DNA of 64,000 nt. Source: Chamaea fasciata (Eukaryota; Chordata; Aves; Passeriformes; Sylviidae). The DNA is taken from NCBI GenBank assembly GCA_029207755.1, contig JARCOQ010000009.1:36106914-36170913 (forward strand), written 5' to 3'. The notes under the pieces are model-generated. The model was not told the DNA's origin, made no database searches, and saw only the letters and a list, made by a program, of their open reading frames with translations. Shown piece by piece: positions 8,768-20,921 of the stretch. How positions within the stretch are numbered: the stretch's first letter is position 1; each line of letters begins with the position of its first letter. The position numbers and the translations under genes are program-made.

Positions 8768-11027
8768 TCAAACAATTTTTCCCTTTAGGTACAGCAAGAT
8801 CTCCTTCAGCAGATTAAAGAATTGGAGCAGCTTTGCCCGAGGAACTGGACAGGGTTGAGTTGGTCTTGGAGGTAGTGTCTGCAGGGGGGTTGAGGTGTAG
8901 GCTGGTGCTGGCGTAATTCCTGGTACTGGCCTTCTTCCCACTGTAGTCCGGATCCAGTCGTAGTAGTACTGAGTGGAGCTGGAGACTGCAGGCCGTTTAG
9001 GTCTAGCACAGCCTACTCCCCAGCTGGTCACACCAATTTGCCAGAAGAAGCCGGCATGCTTATCTTGGCAGACAAGAGGCCCCCCGCTGTCACCCTGGAG
9101 CAGAGCAGAGAGGATTAAGGTGCCTCTGTGTGCCCCTGTCAGCAGTCGGAGTTGGTTGCTTTACTCTCTTCAGCCCCTGCCAGAAGAACTGGACTCCTGG
9201 CTGAGCAAGGCCCTGCTCAAGTGCTGGAACCTGTAGAACCTCAGCACCCTTGGGAGCAGGTTGGGGGCCTGTCAGGTGAGGCTCTCTGTCTCCCCTGTGC
9301 TTGGATGCTTCAGGGTTAGCATCTGGACCCCACAGAGCAAGGACCCACGGATGGGAAAGGGGGCAGAAGCTTCAGCGGCAGTGCAGAGCTGGGGCTGGGA
9401 GAGCAACTGGTCAGGGAAAGCACGCGCTGGGCTGTGCTTGGGTGCTGGGATGAGGCTGCCTACACTGCTGGGGGCTGGGGGACTGGGCATGCTCCTACCT
9501 GGCAGGTGCCAACGCCGCCCTGGCCAGCACACACGTGGAAGTCATAGATGTACCCATGCAGCCACTCACTGCTGTTGCAGAGCTGGTTAGGGACCACTTG
9601 CACCTTGGCCTGCTGCAGGATATCTCTACCTGAAGCTGTGAGCAGAGAAAGGAATGAGCTCCCAGCAGCTCTTTGCCCGTGTGTTGAAGTTTTTCCCTAG
9701 AGGCTTGCTGGCCTCTAGAGAGGTGTTGGGAGTGCTGTGTCGCTGCTGTGTGGCATTGGGCAGCAGGCCAGGCCAGAGGCATATGTCCCACGGCCTAACT
9801 CTGCTGTCAGGAAGGCCCAGCCGTCTCTCCCTGGTGGGCCAAGCTTGCCCTCAGGGTCCAGATCCTTTATGGGAACTCACTCACATTTCACGATTCTGTC
9901 ACCCCAGCCAGCAACGTAACAGTTTTTCAGCTCCGACACTTTCACTGCAGGACCAGGCAGGCAGGCGGTCTGAATGGTGGAGCTGCACTGGACTGGCCGA
10001 TCCAGTTCCAGCAAGGCGATGTCGTTATACTCAAGGTCAGGGATGTATTTTTCATGAATAATCAGCCGCTTAATCCGGCGCACTTCCACACCAGGGCCCG
10101 ACTGGCCCAACGAGGTGGCCCCAAGAACGATGGCCCACTCGCTGATGGGACTGGAAGGCAGATGGAGAGAGGGGTGAGGGCGAGTAGAATCACGTGCTGT
10201 AACACCCCAGCCCTTCCTGCCTTCTGCTTCCTGAGGCAGAGAGGAAAACAGCACTCCACAGAGTGAAAGTAGGCTTGAGCTATATTGAGCTGCAGGCTGC
10301 TAGGAAGCGGTGGCATGAACCCAGTCGTCTCCCTGAGCAGTCTCTCAGCTGGGCCCTGCAATGTCCTGGCACTAGGCACATGCAAGGAAATGGGATGGGA
10401 ATAGCATGCACTGGTGGTGTGGGGATATCCCTGTGCCCAGGTCCGACTTACTTTGTGATGTTGACAAAGCAGTGGGCAGCTGAGAGCAGCCACTTTGCGC
10501 TGATGAGGGTCCCTCCACAGATATGCACAGATACCGGTGGTTTCCAGACGCAGCGGATACTGGCGATCCCAGCCCAGGCCCCAGACCCTGGCATGACATC
10601 TGTGCCACCCACAACGCGTGATGAGCTGAAGGTAGTACCCATGGGCCGCAGCCCACAAGTCTGTCTGGAAGCAGAAAGTCGTTAGTGTCCCATGAGAAGG
10701 CCTGCTGCTGTGCTGAAGGTCAGCCAGCTTCCCTCCTCACAAGGCTCTGGTTGCAAAGCCAGCAGGGAGCTGCCTGGGATGTCCACATGTTTGCCCATTT
10801 CTGCTTTAGCCCCTTAGACAACTGGTGCCAGCAGCCTGGCCAGTGGTGATAAACGGAGACTCCCACCTACTTTGGGAACTGCTGTGGCCACAGGTGGCAA
10901 GCGGGCACCCACAGGGAAGCCCCTAAGCCTTTGCCCGGGCCCCCAAAGAGCCTGAGGCTACTTACCCACAGGCGCCATGTGCAGGCCCGCACAGAGCCAG
11001 TAGGATGAGGATGCACAACAAAATCAT
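8768..11027 (-). CDS. ACR-like: Acrosin-like serine protease, copy 2 (complete)
   Basis: Exons on the minus strand: 10966-11027, 10452-10664, 9885-10150, 9499-9635, 8768-9094. Spliced length is 1005 nt, giving 334 residues plus TGA, slightly shorter than mammalian acrosin. Order: signal peptide 1-18, short light chain 19-37, protease domain 38 to about 275 with His85, Asp135 and Ser229 (GDSGGP at 227-232), then a Pro/Thr-rich tail and a hydrophobic, Leu-rich C terminus. The expected secretory/acrosomal role in sperm is inferred from the family. Oddities: position 189 (chymotrypsin numbering) is Gly223 instead of Asp, position 226 is Ala262, and position 228 is Ser264. The S1 pocket therefore lacks the tryptic charge. 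Two ATTAAA motifs lie about 80-95 bases past the stop (complement of 8673-8678 and 8683-8688) as candidate poly(A) signals. The gene crosses the arbitrary unit boundary at 9494. Confidence 0.93.
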
Positions 11028-11224
11028 TGCCGTCACAGCTGCAAGTCAGCTGCAAGGAGAGAGAGCTTGACACCTCCAGGGCAGCTGCCAACGTAATGCC
11101 AACAGAATTTGCTTTGCCGCAGTGCCCTCGGCCCTAGGCCTGATGTCACAGAGGGACTGGTTCCATGTTCCAGACACGGTGCTGGCCGCTGCAGGCAGGG
11201 GGGAAGGGCAATTTAGAGGCCTAA

Positions 11225-11428
11225 AACCACAGAAAGGTCTGGATTGGAAGGTACCTTAAGGACTGACTAGTTTCAAACCCCAACCATGCACACAGAGGCC
11301 TTCCACTACACCAGGTTGCTCAGAGTCCCATCCAAGCTGGCCTCAAATGGTAAAAGGAACGGGGCATCCACAGCTTCTCTGGGAAACATGTGCCACTCTT
11401 GTGCTAATGATACAAGATTTTGCTTGAC
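11225..11428 (-). mobile_element. CR1 LINE 3'-end fragment, short (unit 2)
   Basis: Tandem copy of the short CR1 remnant upstream of acrosin exon 1. Confidence 0.85.
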
Positions 11429-13307
11429 ATCCAAAACTACAGAATTGGCAGTAACAACAATTCAAAGCAACACACATTCTGATTTTTAAAAAGTTTGTGA
11501 CATTGCAGGACTACTACTGTAGCAATCCACATCACTCACTAATCTCCTTGGGGCTATATGGGCACTGCATAAGATCTTCTTCAGGCTAGCTGTGCTAGCC
11601 GTTCTGAGAGAAAGTGGCATTGTTTAGCAAGACCGCCTTTTTCCAGACCTTTTGTGACTTTTTTTTTTTTTCTTTTTTCTTTTTTTTTTTTTTAAATTTC
11701 AGGCCATTTAAGCGCATAATTTAGCTAAATGCATCTTCCTTAGAGGGATCCTGCCTTTGAAAATGGAAGTGTGGGAGAAGAAAGCAGTGTATCCTTATGC
11801 AGAGGTGAAAGAGGTGTTTCTCTTCCATGGCTCTGGGCAAGCTTGCACAGACCTAAGGGTAAGGGCCTAGCCCAGTGTTTATGGCTGACCTGGTACACCC
11901 CTGATGCCCGCTTTGACTGTGAGCATGATAGTCACAGTAACAGGATGGAGTTTTGTCTTCTAATCCCAGGTGGGTAGAGCTCATCCTCAGGACCACGTAG
12001 GATGACCAACACATCCTTCATGACTCGTTCTCTGAGCTGGATGAGATCTGTATGAAAGAGGCTGAAGATGCCGAGTGCAAAGAAATGGCAAGGTAAATCC
12101 CTGCTGCCGGCTGCGATGGGAGAGAAGTACCCATGCTGGCAATACCCTCGGGCTCTGCCTTCTGCTCTCTGGAACACTTTCTGCAGCTGCTGATGGAAGC
12201 AGCCTTCTCCTCTTGCCAGCCCAGAGCTTTAGCAATGCAATTGGAGACCTGGAGCTGAAGAGGAGATGAATGACAGTATCAAGTGAAGGATCATGCCCTA
12301 TGTGGCTACTCTCTCCTTGCACAGCCTCTGAACTGAGGAGCTGCACCACAAATGAAAGGATGCTGCTGGACAATTGTGCCAACAGCATCAAAGACACTGA
12401 AGGTAACGCGGGAGCCACATCCCTCTGGGAGTGGCCGAGCTTGGTTTGTCGCATGGCCCTTCACTCCCAAATCAACCTTGCCCCGAAGATGCATCCTTTT
12501 TCACAAGTCCCATTGGATCTTTAAATTCTGTAGTCATCATCTCTCTAGTATTGCGAAGGCTGGCTCATTAAGTCAATTCCTAAGGCATCCAAGGAAACAT
12601 TTGCTTACCACACTTCAGCCTATTAGTCGGCATTTTGTACAGTCCCTAACACTTGGTGGCCTACAGCTGCTAGTCTCGTTTCCTAAGTACTGTTTAGTTA
12701 TACAAAGAATTCCATAGTCCTGCATTACCTGGGTTAGTTGGAACAGTTCAAGTTTTTGTCCTGCACCTATGGCTAAGCTTAACTAGCCAGAATAGCTAGG
12801 CATGCTCACACGAGCGACACCCAAGGTTTTCTGCCTCTCATGCTGGAGTGGCAGTCCTCACCTTCCCTTGGAGGCTTTCTCATAGCCCTCCTAACACTGG
12901 GGTTTCTGCTCTTTGTCTTGCACTGACACCTCATCCTTTTCTTGACCCTCACCCTGCCTTAAGCCCATGTCCAGCATGAGCCTTGCCAGCCAAGGCTGTC
13001 TACCTTGCACCGGGTCTTAGCCATTTCAGTCTTCATCAATTCCCAAGACATTCAAAAAACAGGAGAATTGTATTGATGCATTTCTCATGGAAGGAGGAGA
13101 TGACTCCAGTACAACTTATGAATAGGGGTGGAGACTCCCTAACAGAAAAACAATTTTACAACCTCTACTACTGACAGAACAGAAGTATGCATACGCAACA
13201 AACGGTCAAATGCACAAAAACTCCCCAACTTTCCAGATTTTCTTGGTACACTTTCCTGTCTCAAACTCAGCTCTATGTTATTGCTTCATAGTTGTTCCTA
13301 AAGCATT

Positions 13308-13942
13308 TCAATAGGGTTCTGTATATTCCTCCAGGAGAGGCTGCAGCACCTGCACCATGACCTCCCCATCTGGACCGCAGAGGCGCAGGGCATACAAGAT
13401 GCTGTTCTCTGCTCTCACTGCCAGCCACCGCTGGGACCCATAGATTGCCTCCAGCCTCTGGCGCAGCCAGGGCAGCATAGGGTCAAGAACATGCTCTTCT
13501 TTTTGGAAAAGTTCTGCCCAGACCTTGGCAGCAGGCTACCCACAGCCTCTGCCCCTGCAGGCCCCTGCTCAGCTGGGGAAGGTGTCCCTTGCACAGGAAC
13601 CGCTCCTGGGCGCTGGCAGCTGTTTCCATCCAGGAGGCCAAGAGATCTTTCTGCCTCTCTCTTGGTCTCTGGTGATTCTCCCTGGGGTGTGATGACACAC
13701 TCGAGGTATTTTTGTTCCCGCAGAGAAAACCTGACAGACTCTATCAATCTTCTGCAGAGTGGGCACTCTGCTTTCTTCTCTGCCCAACGCAGCATGCAGC
13801 CCATGCAGAACTCATGGCCACAGGGTAAGGCATAAGCAACACCCTCTTGCTCATCATGACAAATGGGGCAGCTGCACTCTGTCCCCATGGCTCTGTCTGT
13901 TCTCCGTGGCAATTCAGGGAGTCCTGAGAAGCTGCTCCCCAT
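13308..13942 (-). pseudogene. TOPORS-like: TOPORS-like RING-finger E3 ligase gene, frameshifted, copy 2
   Basis: Same structure as copy 1, offset 9493: open RING frame 13415-13942 and out-of-frame C-terminal block to 13308. The RING contains ALPCGHEF and CPLC, all ligands intact. The tail has Gly where copy 1 has Ser (base 13376). The shared frameshift argues that the break predates array expansion. Confidence 0.75.
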
Positions 13943-14609
13943 CACTGGCACTACCAAAGAATCTCACACACTGCAACAAAATGGAGAAACCTTGGTCTCT
14001 TCCTGTCCCAAGGAGCAGATGAAAAAATGCCCAAGCCCCTGGACAAGGATATCCTCCTGACTCCTCAAGCCCTAATGACCTTCTCACTACCACCCTGGGG
14101 AGACTCAGCCTTCAAGGTCTTACAGGCATGCTTGACAGGCTGTGACTTTCCTGAGAGCGTGGAAAGATGGTCTCGGGCAGCTGAAATCGTGTAGGGTTGA
14201 GACTCCTGTCTGTGAAAAACAGGTGTTGGGATTAAGTGGTTCAACAATTTGGAGGTCCTGAATTTTTAATTAAATCTCTGGAGGCTGGATTTTTCCTTTC
14301 TTTCTATCTTTTTTAAGTTCACTCTTGAATCAGAAAATGTTATTCATTGAATGCAGTTTTTATAAGGGGGAGGTTCTCTTCCAAAGTGAACGCTGTGGGC
14401 AAAAATTTAATATGGCCTTAGCAGGCACTGGCGCACGTCAGCTGGGTATGCTGGTCAAGCATCACCTCTGCAGGTGATCTCTAGGGAAGAGTAGATGCGT
14501 GGCTTTGCTCCCCGCTGATGACTCTTAGGGGCTCTAAGAACCTATGCACCCTTGATGACCAGAGCTGCATAAGATATTGCAAGACACTTAAAGAGCAGAA
14601 TTGCCTTAA

Positions 14610-16393
14610 ACACCAATCACAGAACCACAGAATCGACTAGGTTGGAAAAAAAACCATCTGAGACCATTGAGTCAAACCTATGACTCAACACCACCTTGTC
14701 AACCAGACCACAGCACTAAAAGCCATGTGCTATCTTTGCTTAAACACCTCCAGGTGACTCCACCGCCTCCCTGGGAAGCCTATTCCAATGCCCAAAATCA
14801 CCCTTTCTGTGAAGAATCTTCTTCTCAATGTCCAGTCCCAACTTCCTGTGGTACAGCTTAAGACTTTGTCGGCTTCTCTTGCTGCTTGCCTGGGAGAAGA
14901 GACTGACCCCCACTGGGCTATACCCTCCTTTCGGGGACTTATAGAGGTTGGTACGCTCACCCCTGAGCCTTCTCTTCTCCAAGCTAAGCAACCCCAGCTC
15001 CCTCAGCTGCTCCTCATAAGACACGTGTCCCAGACCATTCACTATCCTTGTTGCCCTCCTCTGGACCCATTTGAGCATCTCAACGTCCTTCCTAAACTGA
15101 GGAGCCCAGAACTGGACGCAGCACTCAAGGTGCGGCCTCACCAGTGCTGACTACGGGGGAAGAATGACCTCCCCGCTCCTGCTGGCCACACCATTCCTGA
15201 TCCAGGCCAGGATGCCATTGGCCTTCTTGGCCACCAGAGCGCACCGCTGGCTCACGTTCAGCTGCTGTCTCCAGTACCCCCAGGTCCCTTTTCTGCCTGG
15301 GCACTGTCCAGCCACACCAACCCCAGCTTGTGCTGCTGCAGGGGCTTGCTGTGATTCAAAGGCACGACCTGGCACTTGGACTTGTGAAACCTCCCATTGT
15401 TGGATTCAGCACACCTATCCAGCCTGTCCAGGTCCCTCTGCAGAGTCCTCCTACCCTCTAACAGAGCAGTGCTTGCTCCCAGCTTGGTGTCATCTGCAAG
15501 GTGATCCCCTTGTCCGGATCATCAGTGAAGATATTTAAACAAGACTGGTCCCAACACAGACCCCTGGGGGGCTGCACTAAGTGACTAGCCCCCATCTGGA
15601 TGCAGGACCATTCACCTCCAGTCTCTGGGCCTGGCCATCCAGCCAGTTCTGAACACGGCTCCTGCCCAAGCTGTGGGCTACCAGCTTTTCCAGGAGTGCG
15701 CTACGGGAGATGGGGTAAGAGGCTTTGCTGAAGGCCAGGTATACAACATCCACAGCCTTCCCGTCATCCACCTGGCGGGTCAGCTGGTAACAAAGGGAGA
15801 TCAGGTTGGTTAAAGCACAACCTGCCCCTCCTAAATCCCTGCTGGCTGGGTCTGATCCCTCAGCTGTCCTGTAGGTGCTGCGTTATCGCACTTAAGATGA
15901 TCTCTTGTTTAACCTTACTGAGTACCAAGGTCAGGCTGACAGGCCTGTAGTTTCCTATGTGCTCCTTATGGCCCTTCTTATGGATGAGCATCACGTTGGC
16001 CAGCCCAGTCGTCTTGTTACCCAGGACTGATGGTGAATGATGCAAAGCGTCTTGGTGACGTCTTCTGCCATCTCCTGCACCACCCTAGGATGAATCCTGT
16101 CTGGTCTCATCGACTTGTCAGCATCTAAGTGGCTCACATGGTCACTAACTACTTTCTCCTGGATAACAGGAGAGGCTGTTCTGTTCCCTGCTCCCCATCT
16201 ACGAGTTCAGGAGGCCAGTTGCCTTGAGGACAACCCGTCTTTTTGTTGAAAACTGAAGCAAAGAAGATGCTAGGGACCTCAGCCTTTTCCTCATCTTTGA
16301 TAACTATATTCCCTCCCTTATGCAATAAAGATGAGAGGTTCTTGCCCCTCCAAGATGCATTAAGATTATTGAAAGGCTTTGCCCACTGTGACA
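14610..16393 (-). mobile_element. CR1 LINE fragment, long (unit 2)
   Basis: Same insertion as in unit 1, carried along by tandem duplication: identical end points and identical frame breaks. Confidence 0.95.
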
Positions 16394-16890
16394 AACTCTC
16401 CAAAGAAGCAACTGCTCATCGGCAGCAACTGAAGCTCCCCCTCCCTGAACATGCCTCTGTGAAACTTGGGCTGCCAGTTAACCCACCCGAGAGGAATGTG
16501 AGGTAGGATTGGATGCGCTCTCAGACTAGCGGGAGGAAAACAGATACTGGAGGAGCACTGATACTGGACAGAAAGAACCCACACTCAAAGCCAACAAAGC
16601 CACTCTGTTGAAAAGCAACTCTGAGTGGGTAACTGTAGCCAATGAGCATTGATTCCTTTGTTGGCTAAAATGCCTAAATAGCAAAAAGGTTTGAATGCCT
16701 GGAGGAACCACACCAGCAAGAAGACCAGGGTGAAGAAAAGATGCAAGAGGATGCTTTCTGGATCCAAGTGCGGTGATAGCTTTCTACTTCAACTGTCTCA
16801 CTCTTTCTCTCCCTCTGGCCCTCCTCTCTTTCCTATTTCTATCTCTCTACCTCATGCTTACTGTTAAAGAAAATCCATGCTATTGACTTC

Positions 16891-16927
16891 GGCACATGCC
16901 TCTTACCTTCAGGTAGAGGCATGTGCC
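16891..16927. repeat. 37-nt hairpin (unit 2)
   Basis: Identical arms, bulge and loop to the unit 1 hairpin. Confidence 0.85.
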
Positions 16928-18260
16928 AATAATCGGATCATAAAAGACGTGCTGCTACAACAGACTGCTGCTGTGAGGGGGTGAGATGTGCAATTGATCC
17001 TTGGCCCAGGGATTGGCACTGGAGAAGGCAGATGCAGCTCTTCCCTTCCCTGGAGTGTTTGTGCATTGGTCTTACACGCCACTCCTATGTGGAAGGGAGC
17101 AACAGAGGTTCGTCGATGTTCACGGATGGAAAAGAATGGCAAAAAGCAAAAGGGTCCAAAAAAACCTCACCGCTTTTTATTAACAAACTACACACTCAGC
17201 ATGGCAATTGGTATATGTTTTGCCACTACCTTCTAATAATAAGACAGAAGACTAAAAGAAAAGAGGGAAGAAGAAGGGAAAGAGGAATCGGGTAGGAGAG
17301 GAAAGAAGATTAAAGTCCTGGGTCCAGCACCGATCCAGCCAACAGGTGTCCAGGGTCCTGAGAGAATGCCACCCGGCCTCTGTGGTGGTACATTTTTCTA
17401 GGTAAGTTTTCCCCATTCTGGGATTAGGTTCCTCACTCTTCGTACAAATGAGTTGGCATGTGCAGCCTAGTATTCTAGACTTTTCTGGAAATGGGCTGGG
17501 GGGCTTTGGGTTTGTTTTCTTTTTTTTTTGTGGTCTTGATTCTCCATCTATTGGTCTTGCTTGCTCCTTGACCCCACTCCTGCACTTAAGCTGTTCTTTA
17601 TGTTGTGTGGTCACTACAGACTGGAACGGGAACTTCAGCTCCAGAATGGGGCTGGCCTACGTTCAATACAGCTCCCCTTTCCAGGCACATGCTGTTATAA
17701 CTCGTTTGCTTGATGGCTGTTGGTGTTCAGGGCATAGCAGTGCATGAACTCTTTACTGCTTAGGTTTCTACATGGGCCAAAAAACCCAGTTGCCATCTGA
17801 TGGGGACAAAAACCATCCTTAGGGCACAGAGCAGAATGAAGGGCTTCACATTTTTGATGACAGGGCAACATCTGCACCCTTCTTTTCTTTTCTCTTGTTT
17901 TCCTAGTGTTGTGTTTCTTGAACTTGTTTTTGCAAACTTAAGGTGCCAGATGCTACTCTTCCGCTGCAGACGTACCAATAGCTGTGGGGAAGGCATTGAT
18001 CTGTACGGAAGGGAGTGTGAAGCCAAATTCTTCCTAGATGAGTATGAAGGGATCCCTGAGTTCAGGACTGCTTGGGCAAAATCAAGCCAGCGGGATTTTA
18101 GAGAATTTGGATGCAAATTTGTCGCAGAGCAGAAAATACAGATCTCCTTTTGAGTTTGCTTCCAATTTAATTCCGTTTAATGCAATTCAAATTAATAGAA
18201 CTCAGAAGGAAAGGGTTGTGGTCTACTATAGCCTGAACTGCAGCTGGTCCATTTTGCCGT

Positions 18261-20520
18261 TCAAACAATTTTTCCCTTTAGGTACAGCAAGATCTCCTTC
18301 AGCAGATTAAAGAATTGGAGCAGCTTTGCCCGAGGAACTGGACAGGGTTGAGTTGGTCTTGGAGGTAGTGTCTGCAGGGGGGTTGAGGTGTAGGCTGGTG
18401 CTGGCGTAATTCCTGGTACTGGCCTTCTTCCCACTGTAGTCCGGATCCAGTCGTAGTAGTACTGAGTGGAGCTGGAGACTGCAGGCCGTTTAGGTCTAGC
18501 ACAGCCTACTCCCCAGCTGGTCACACCAATTTGCCAGAAGAAGCCGGCATGCTTATCTTGGCAGACAAGAGGCCCCCCGCTGTCACCCTGGAGCAGAGCA
18601 GAGAGGATTAAGGTGCCTCTGTGTGCCCCTGTCAGCAGTCGGAGTTGGTTGCTTTACTCTCTTCAGCCCCTGCCAGAAGAACTGGACTCCTGGCTGAGCA
18701 AGGCCCTGCTCAAGTGCTGGAACCTGTAGAACCTCAGCACCCTTGGGAGCAGGTTGGGGGCCTGTCAGGTGAGGCTCTCTGTCTCCCCTGTGCTTGGATG
18801 CTTCAGGGTTAGCATCTGGACCCCACAGAGCAAGGACCCACGGATGGGAAAGGGGGCAGAAGCTTCAGCGGCAGTGCAGAGCTGGGGCTGGGAGAGCAAC
18901 TGGTCAGGGAAAGCACGCGCTGGGCTGTGCTTGGGTGCTGGGATGAGGCTGCCTACACTGCTGGGGGCTGGGGGACTGGGCATGCTCCTACCTGGCAGGT
19001 GCCAACGCCGCCCTGGCCAGCACACACGTGGAAGTCATAGATGTATCCATGCAGCCACTCACTACTGTTGCAGAGCTGGTTAGGGACCACTTGCACCTTG
19101 GCCTGCTGCAGGATATCTCTACCTGAAGCTGTGAGCAGAGAAAGGAATGAGCTCCCAGCAGCTCTTTGCCCGTGTGTTGAAGTTTTTCCCTAGAGGCTTG
19201 CTGGCCTCTAGAGAGGTGTTGGGAGTGCTGTGTCGCTGCTGTGTGGCATTGGGCAGCAGGCCAGGCCAGAGGCATATGTCCCACGGCCTAACTCTGCTGT
19301 CAGGAAGGCCCAGCCGTCTCTCCCTGGTGGGCCAAGCTTGCCCTCAGGGTCCAGATCCTTTATGGGAACTCACTCACATTTCACGATTCTGTCACCCCAG
19401 CCAGCAACGTAACAGTTTTTCAGCTCCGACACTTTCACTGCAGGACCAGGCAGGCAGGCGGTCTGAATGGTGGAGCTGCACTGGACTGGCCGATCCAGTT
19501 CCAGCAAGGCGATGTCGTTATACTCAAGGTCAGGGATGTATTTTTCATGAATAATCAGCCGCTTAATCCGGCGCACTTCCACACCAGGGCCCGACTGGCC
19601 CAACGAGGTGGCCCCAAGAACGATGGCCCACTCGCTGATGGGACTGGAAGGCAGATGGAGAGAGGGGTGAGGGCGAGTAGAATCACGTGCTGTAACACCC
19701 CAGCCCTTCCTGCCTTCTGCTTCCTGAGGCAGAGAGGAAAACAGCACTCCACAGAGTGAAAGTAGGCTTGAGCTATATTGAGCTGCAGGCTGCTAGGAAG
19801 CGGTGGCATGAACCCAGTCGTCTCCCTGAGCAGTCTCTCAGCTGGGCCCTGCAATGTCCTGGCACTAGGCACATGCAAGGAAATGGGATGGGAATAGCAT
19901 GCACTGGTGGTGTGGGGATATCCCTGTGCCCAGGTCCGACTTACTTTGTGATGTTGACAAAGCAGTGGGCAGCTGAGAGCAGCCACTTTGCGCTGATGAG
20001 GGTCCCTCCACAGATATGCACAGATACCGGTGGTTTCCAGATGCAGCGGATACTGGCGATCCCAGCCCAGGCCCCAGACCCTGGCATGACATCTGTGCCA
20101 CCCACAACGCGTGATGAGCTGAAGGTAGTACCCATGGGCCGCAGCCCACAAGTCTGTCTGGAAGCAGAAAGTCGTTAGTGTCCCATGAGAAGGCCTGCTG
20201 CTGTGCTGAAGGTCAGCCAGCTTCCCTCCTCACAAGGCTCTGGTTGCAAAGCCAGCAGGGAGCTGCCTGGGATGTCCACATGTTTGCCCATTTCTGCTTT
20301 AGCCCCTTAGACAACTGGTGCCAGCAGCCTGGCCAGTGGTGATAAACGGAGACTCCCACCTACTTTGGGAACTGCTGTGGCCACAGGTGGCAAGCGGGCA
20401 CCCACAGGGAAGCCCCTAAGCCTTTGCCCGGGACCCCAAAGAGCCTGAGGCTACTTACCCACAGGCGCCATGTGCAGGCCCGCACAGAGCCAGTAGGATG
20501 AGGATGCACAACAAAATCAT
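18261..20520 (-). CDS. ACR-like: Acrosin-like serine protease, copy 3 (complete)
   Basis: Exons on the minus strand: 20459-20520, 19945-20157, 19378-19643, 18992-19128, 18261-18587. The reading frame is open through all five exons and the triad and splice sites are intact. The only amino-acid difference from copy 2 that I can see is Val60 to Ile in exon 2 (CpG-type change at 20041). Exon 4 carries silent changes near 19045 and 19063. Gly223 at the specificity position is retained. Confidence 0.93.
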
Positions 20521-20717
20521 TGCCGTCACAGCTGCAAGTCAGCTGCAAGGAGAGAGAGCTTGACACCTCCGGGGCAGCTGCCAACGTAATGCCAACAGAA
20601 TTTGCTTTGCCGCAGTGCCCTCGGCCCTAGGCCTGATGTCACAGGGGGACTGGTTCCATGTTCCAGACACGGTGCTGGCCGCTGCAGGCAGGGGGGAAGG
20701 GCAATTTAGAGGCCTAA

Positions 20718-20921
20718 AACCACAGAAAGGTCTGGATTGGAAGGTACCTTAAGGACTGACTAGTTTCAAACCCCAACCATGCACACAGAGGCCTTCCACT
20801 ACACCAGGTTGCTCAGAGTCCCATCCAAGCTGGCCTCAAATGGTAAAAGGAACGGGGCATCCACAGCTTCTCTGGGAAACATGTGCCACTCTTGTGCTAA
20901 TGATACAAGATTTTGCTTGAC
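20718..20921 (-). mobile_element. CR1 LINE 3'-end fragment, short (unit 3)
   Basis: Tandem copy of the short CR1 remnant; no structural difference seen. Confidence 0.85.

Larger units (their letters stand above)
1..9493. repeat. Tandem unit 1 of ~9.49 kb array
   Basis: Full-length unit of 9493 bp; the sequence restarts nearly identically at 9494. It contains acrosin exons 4-1 of gene copy 1, a RING gene, two CR1 fragments and exon 5 of acrosin copy 2. Unit-private or rare variants include A at the site reading gatgAgaata near 904 (G in the other units) and an S codon in the RING tail where most units have G. The unit start is imposed by the window edge and is not a biological boundary. Confidence 0.98.
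9494..18986. repeat. Tandem unit 2 of ~9.49 kb array
   Basis: 9493 bp, no length change against unit 1. Positions map to unit 1 by subtracting 9493 throughout. It shares several diagnostic bases with unit 4 (for example cttCgtac near 17441) and so looks like a recent sister of that unit across much of its length. Confidence 0.98.
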
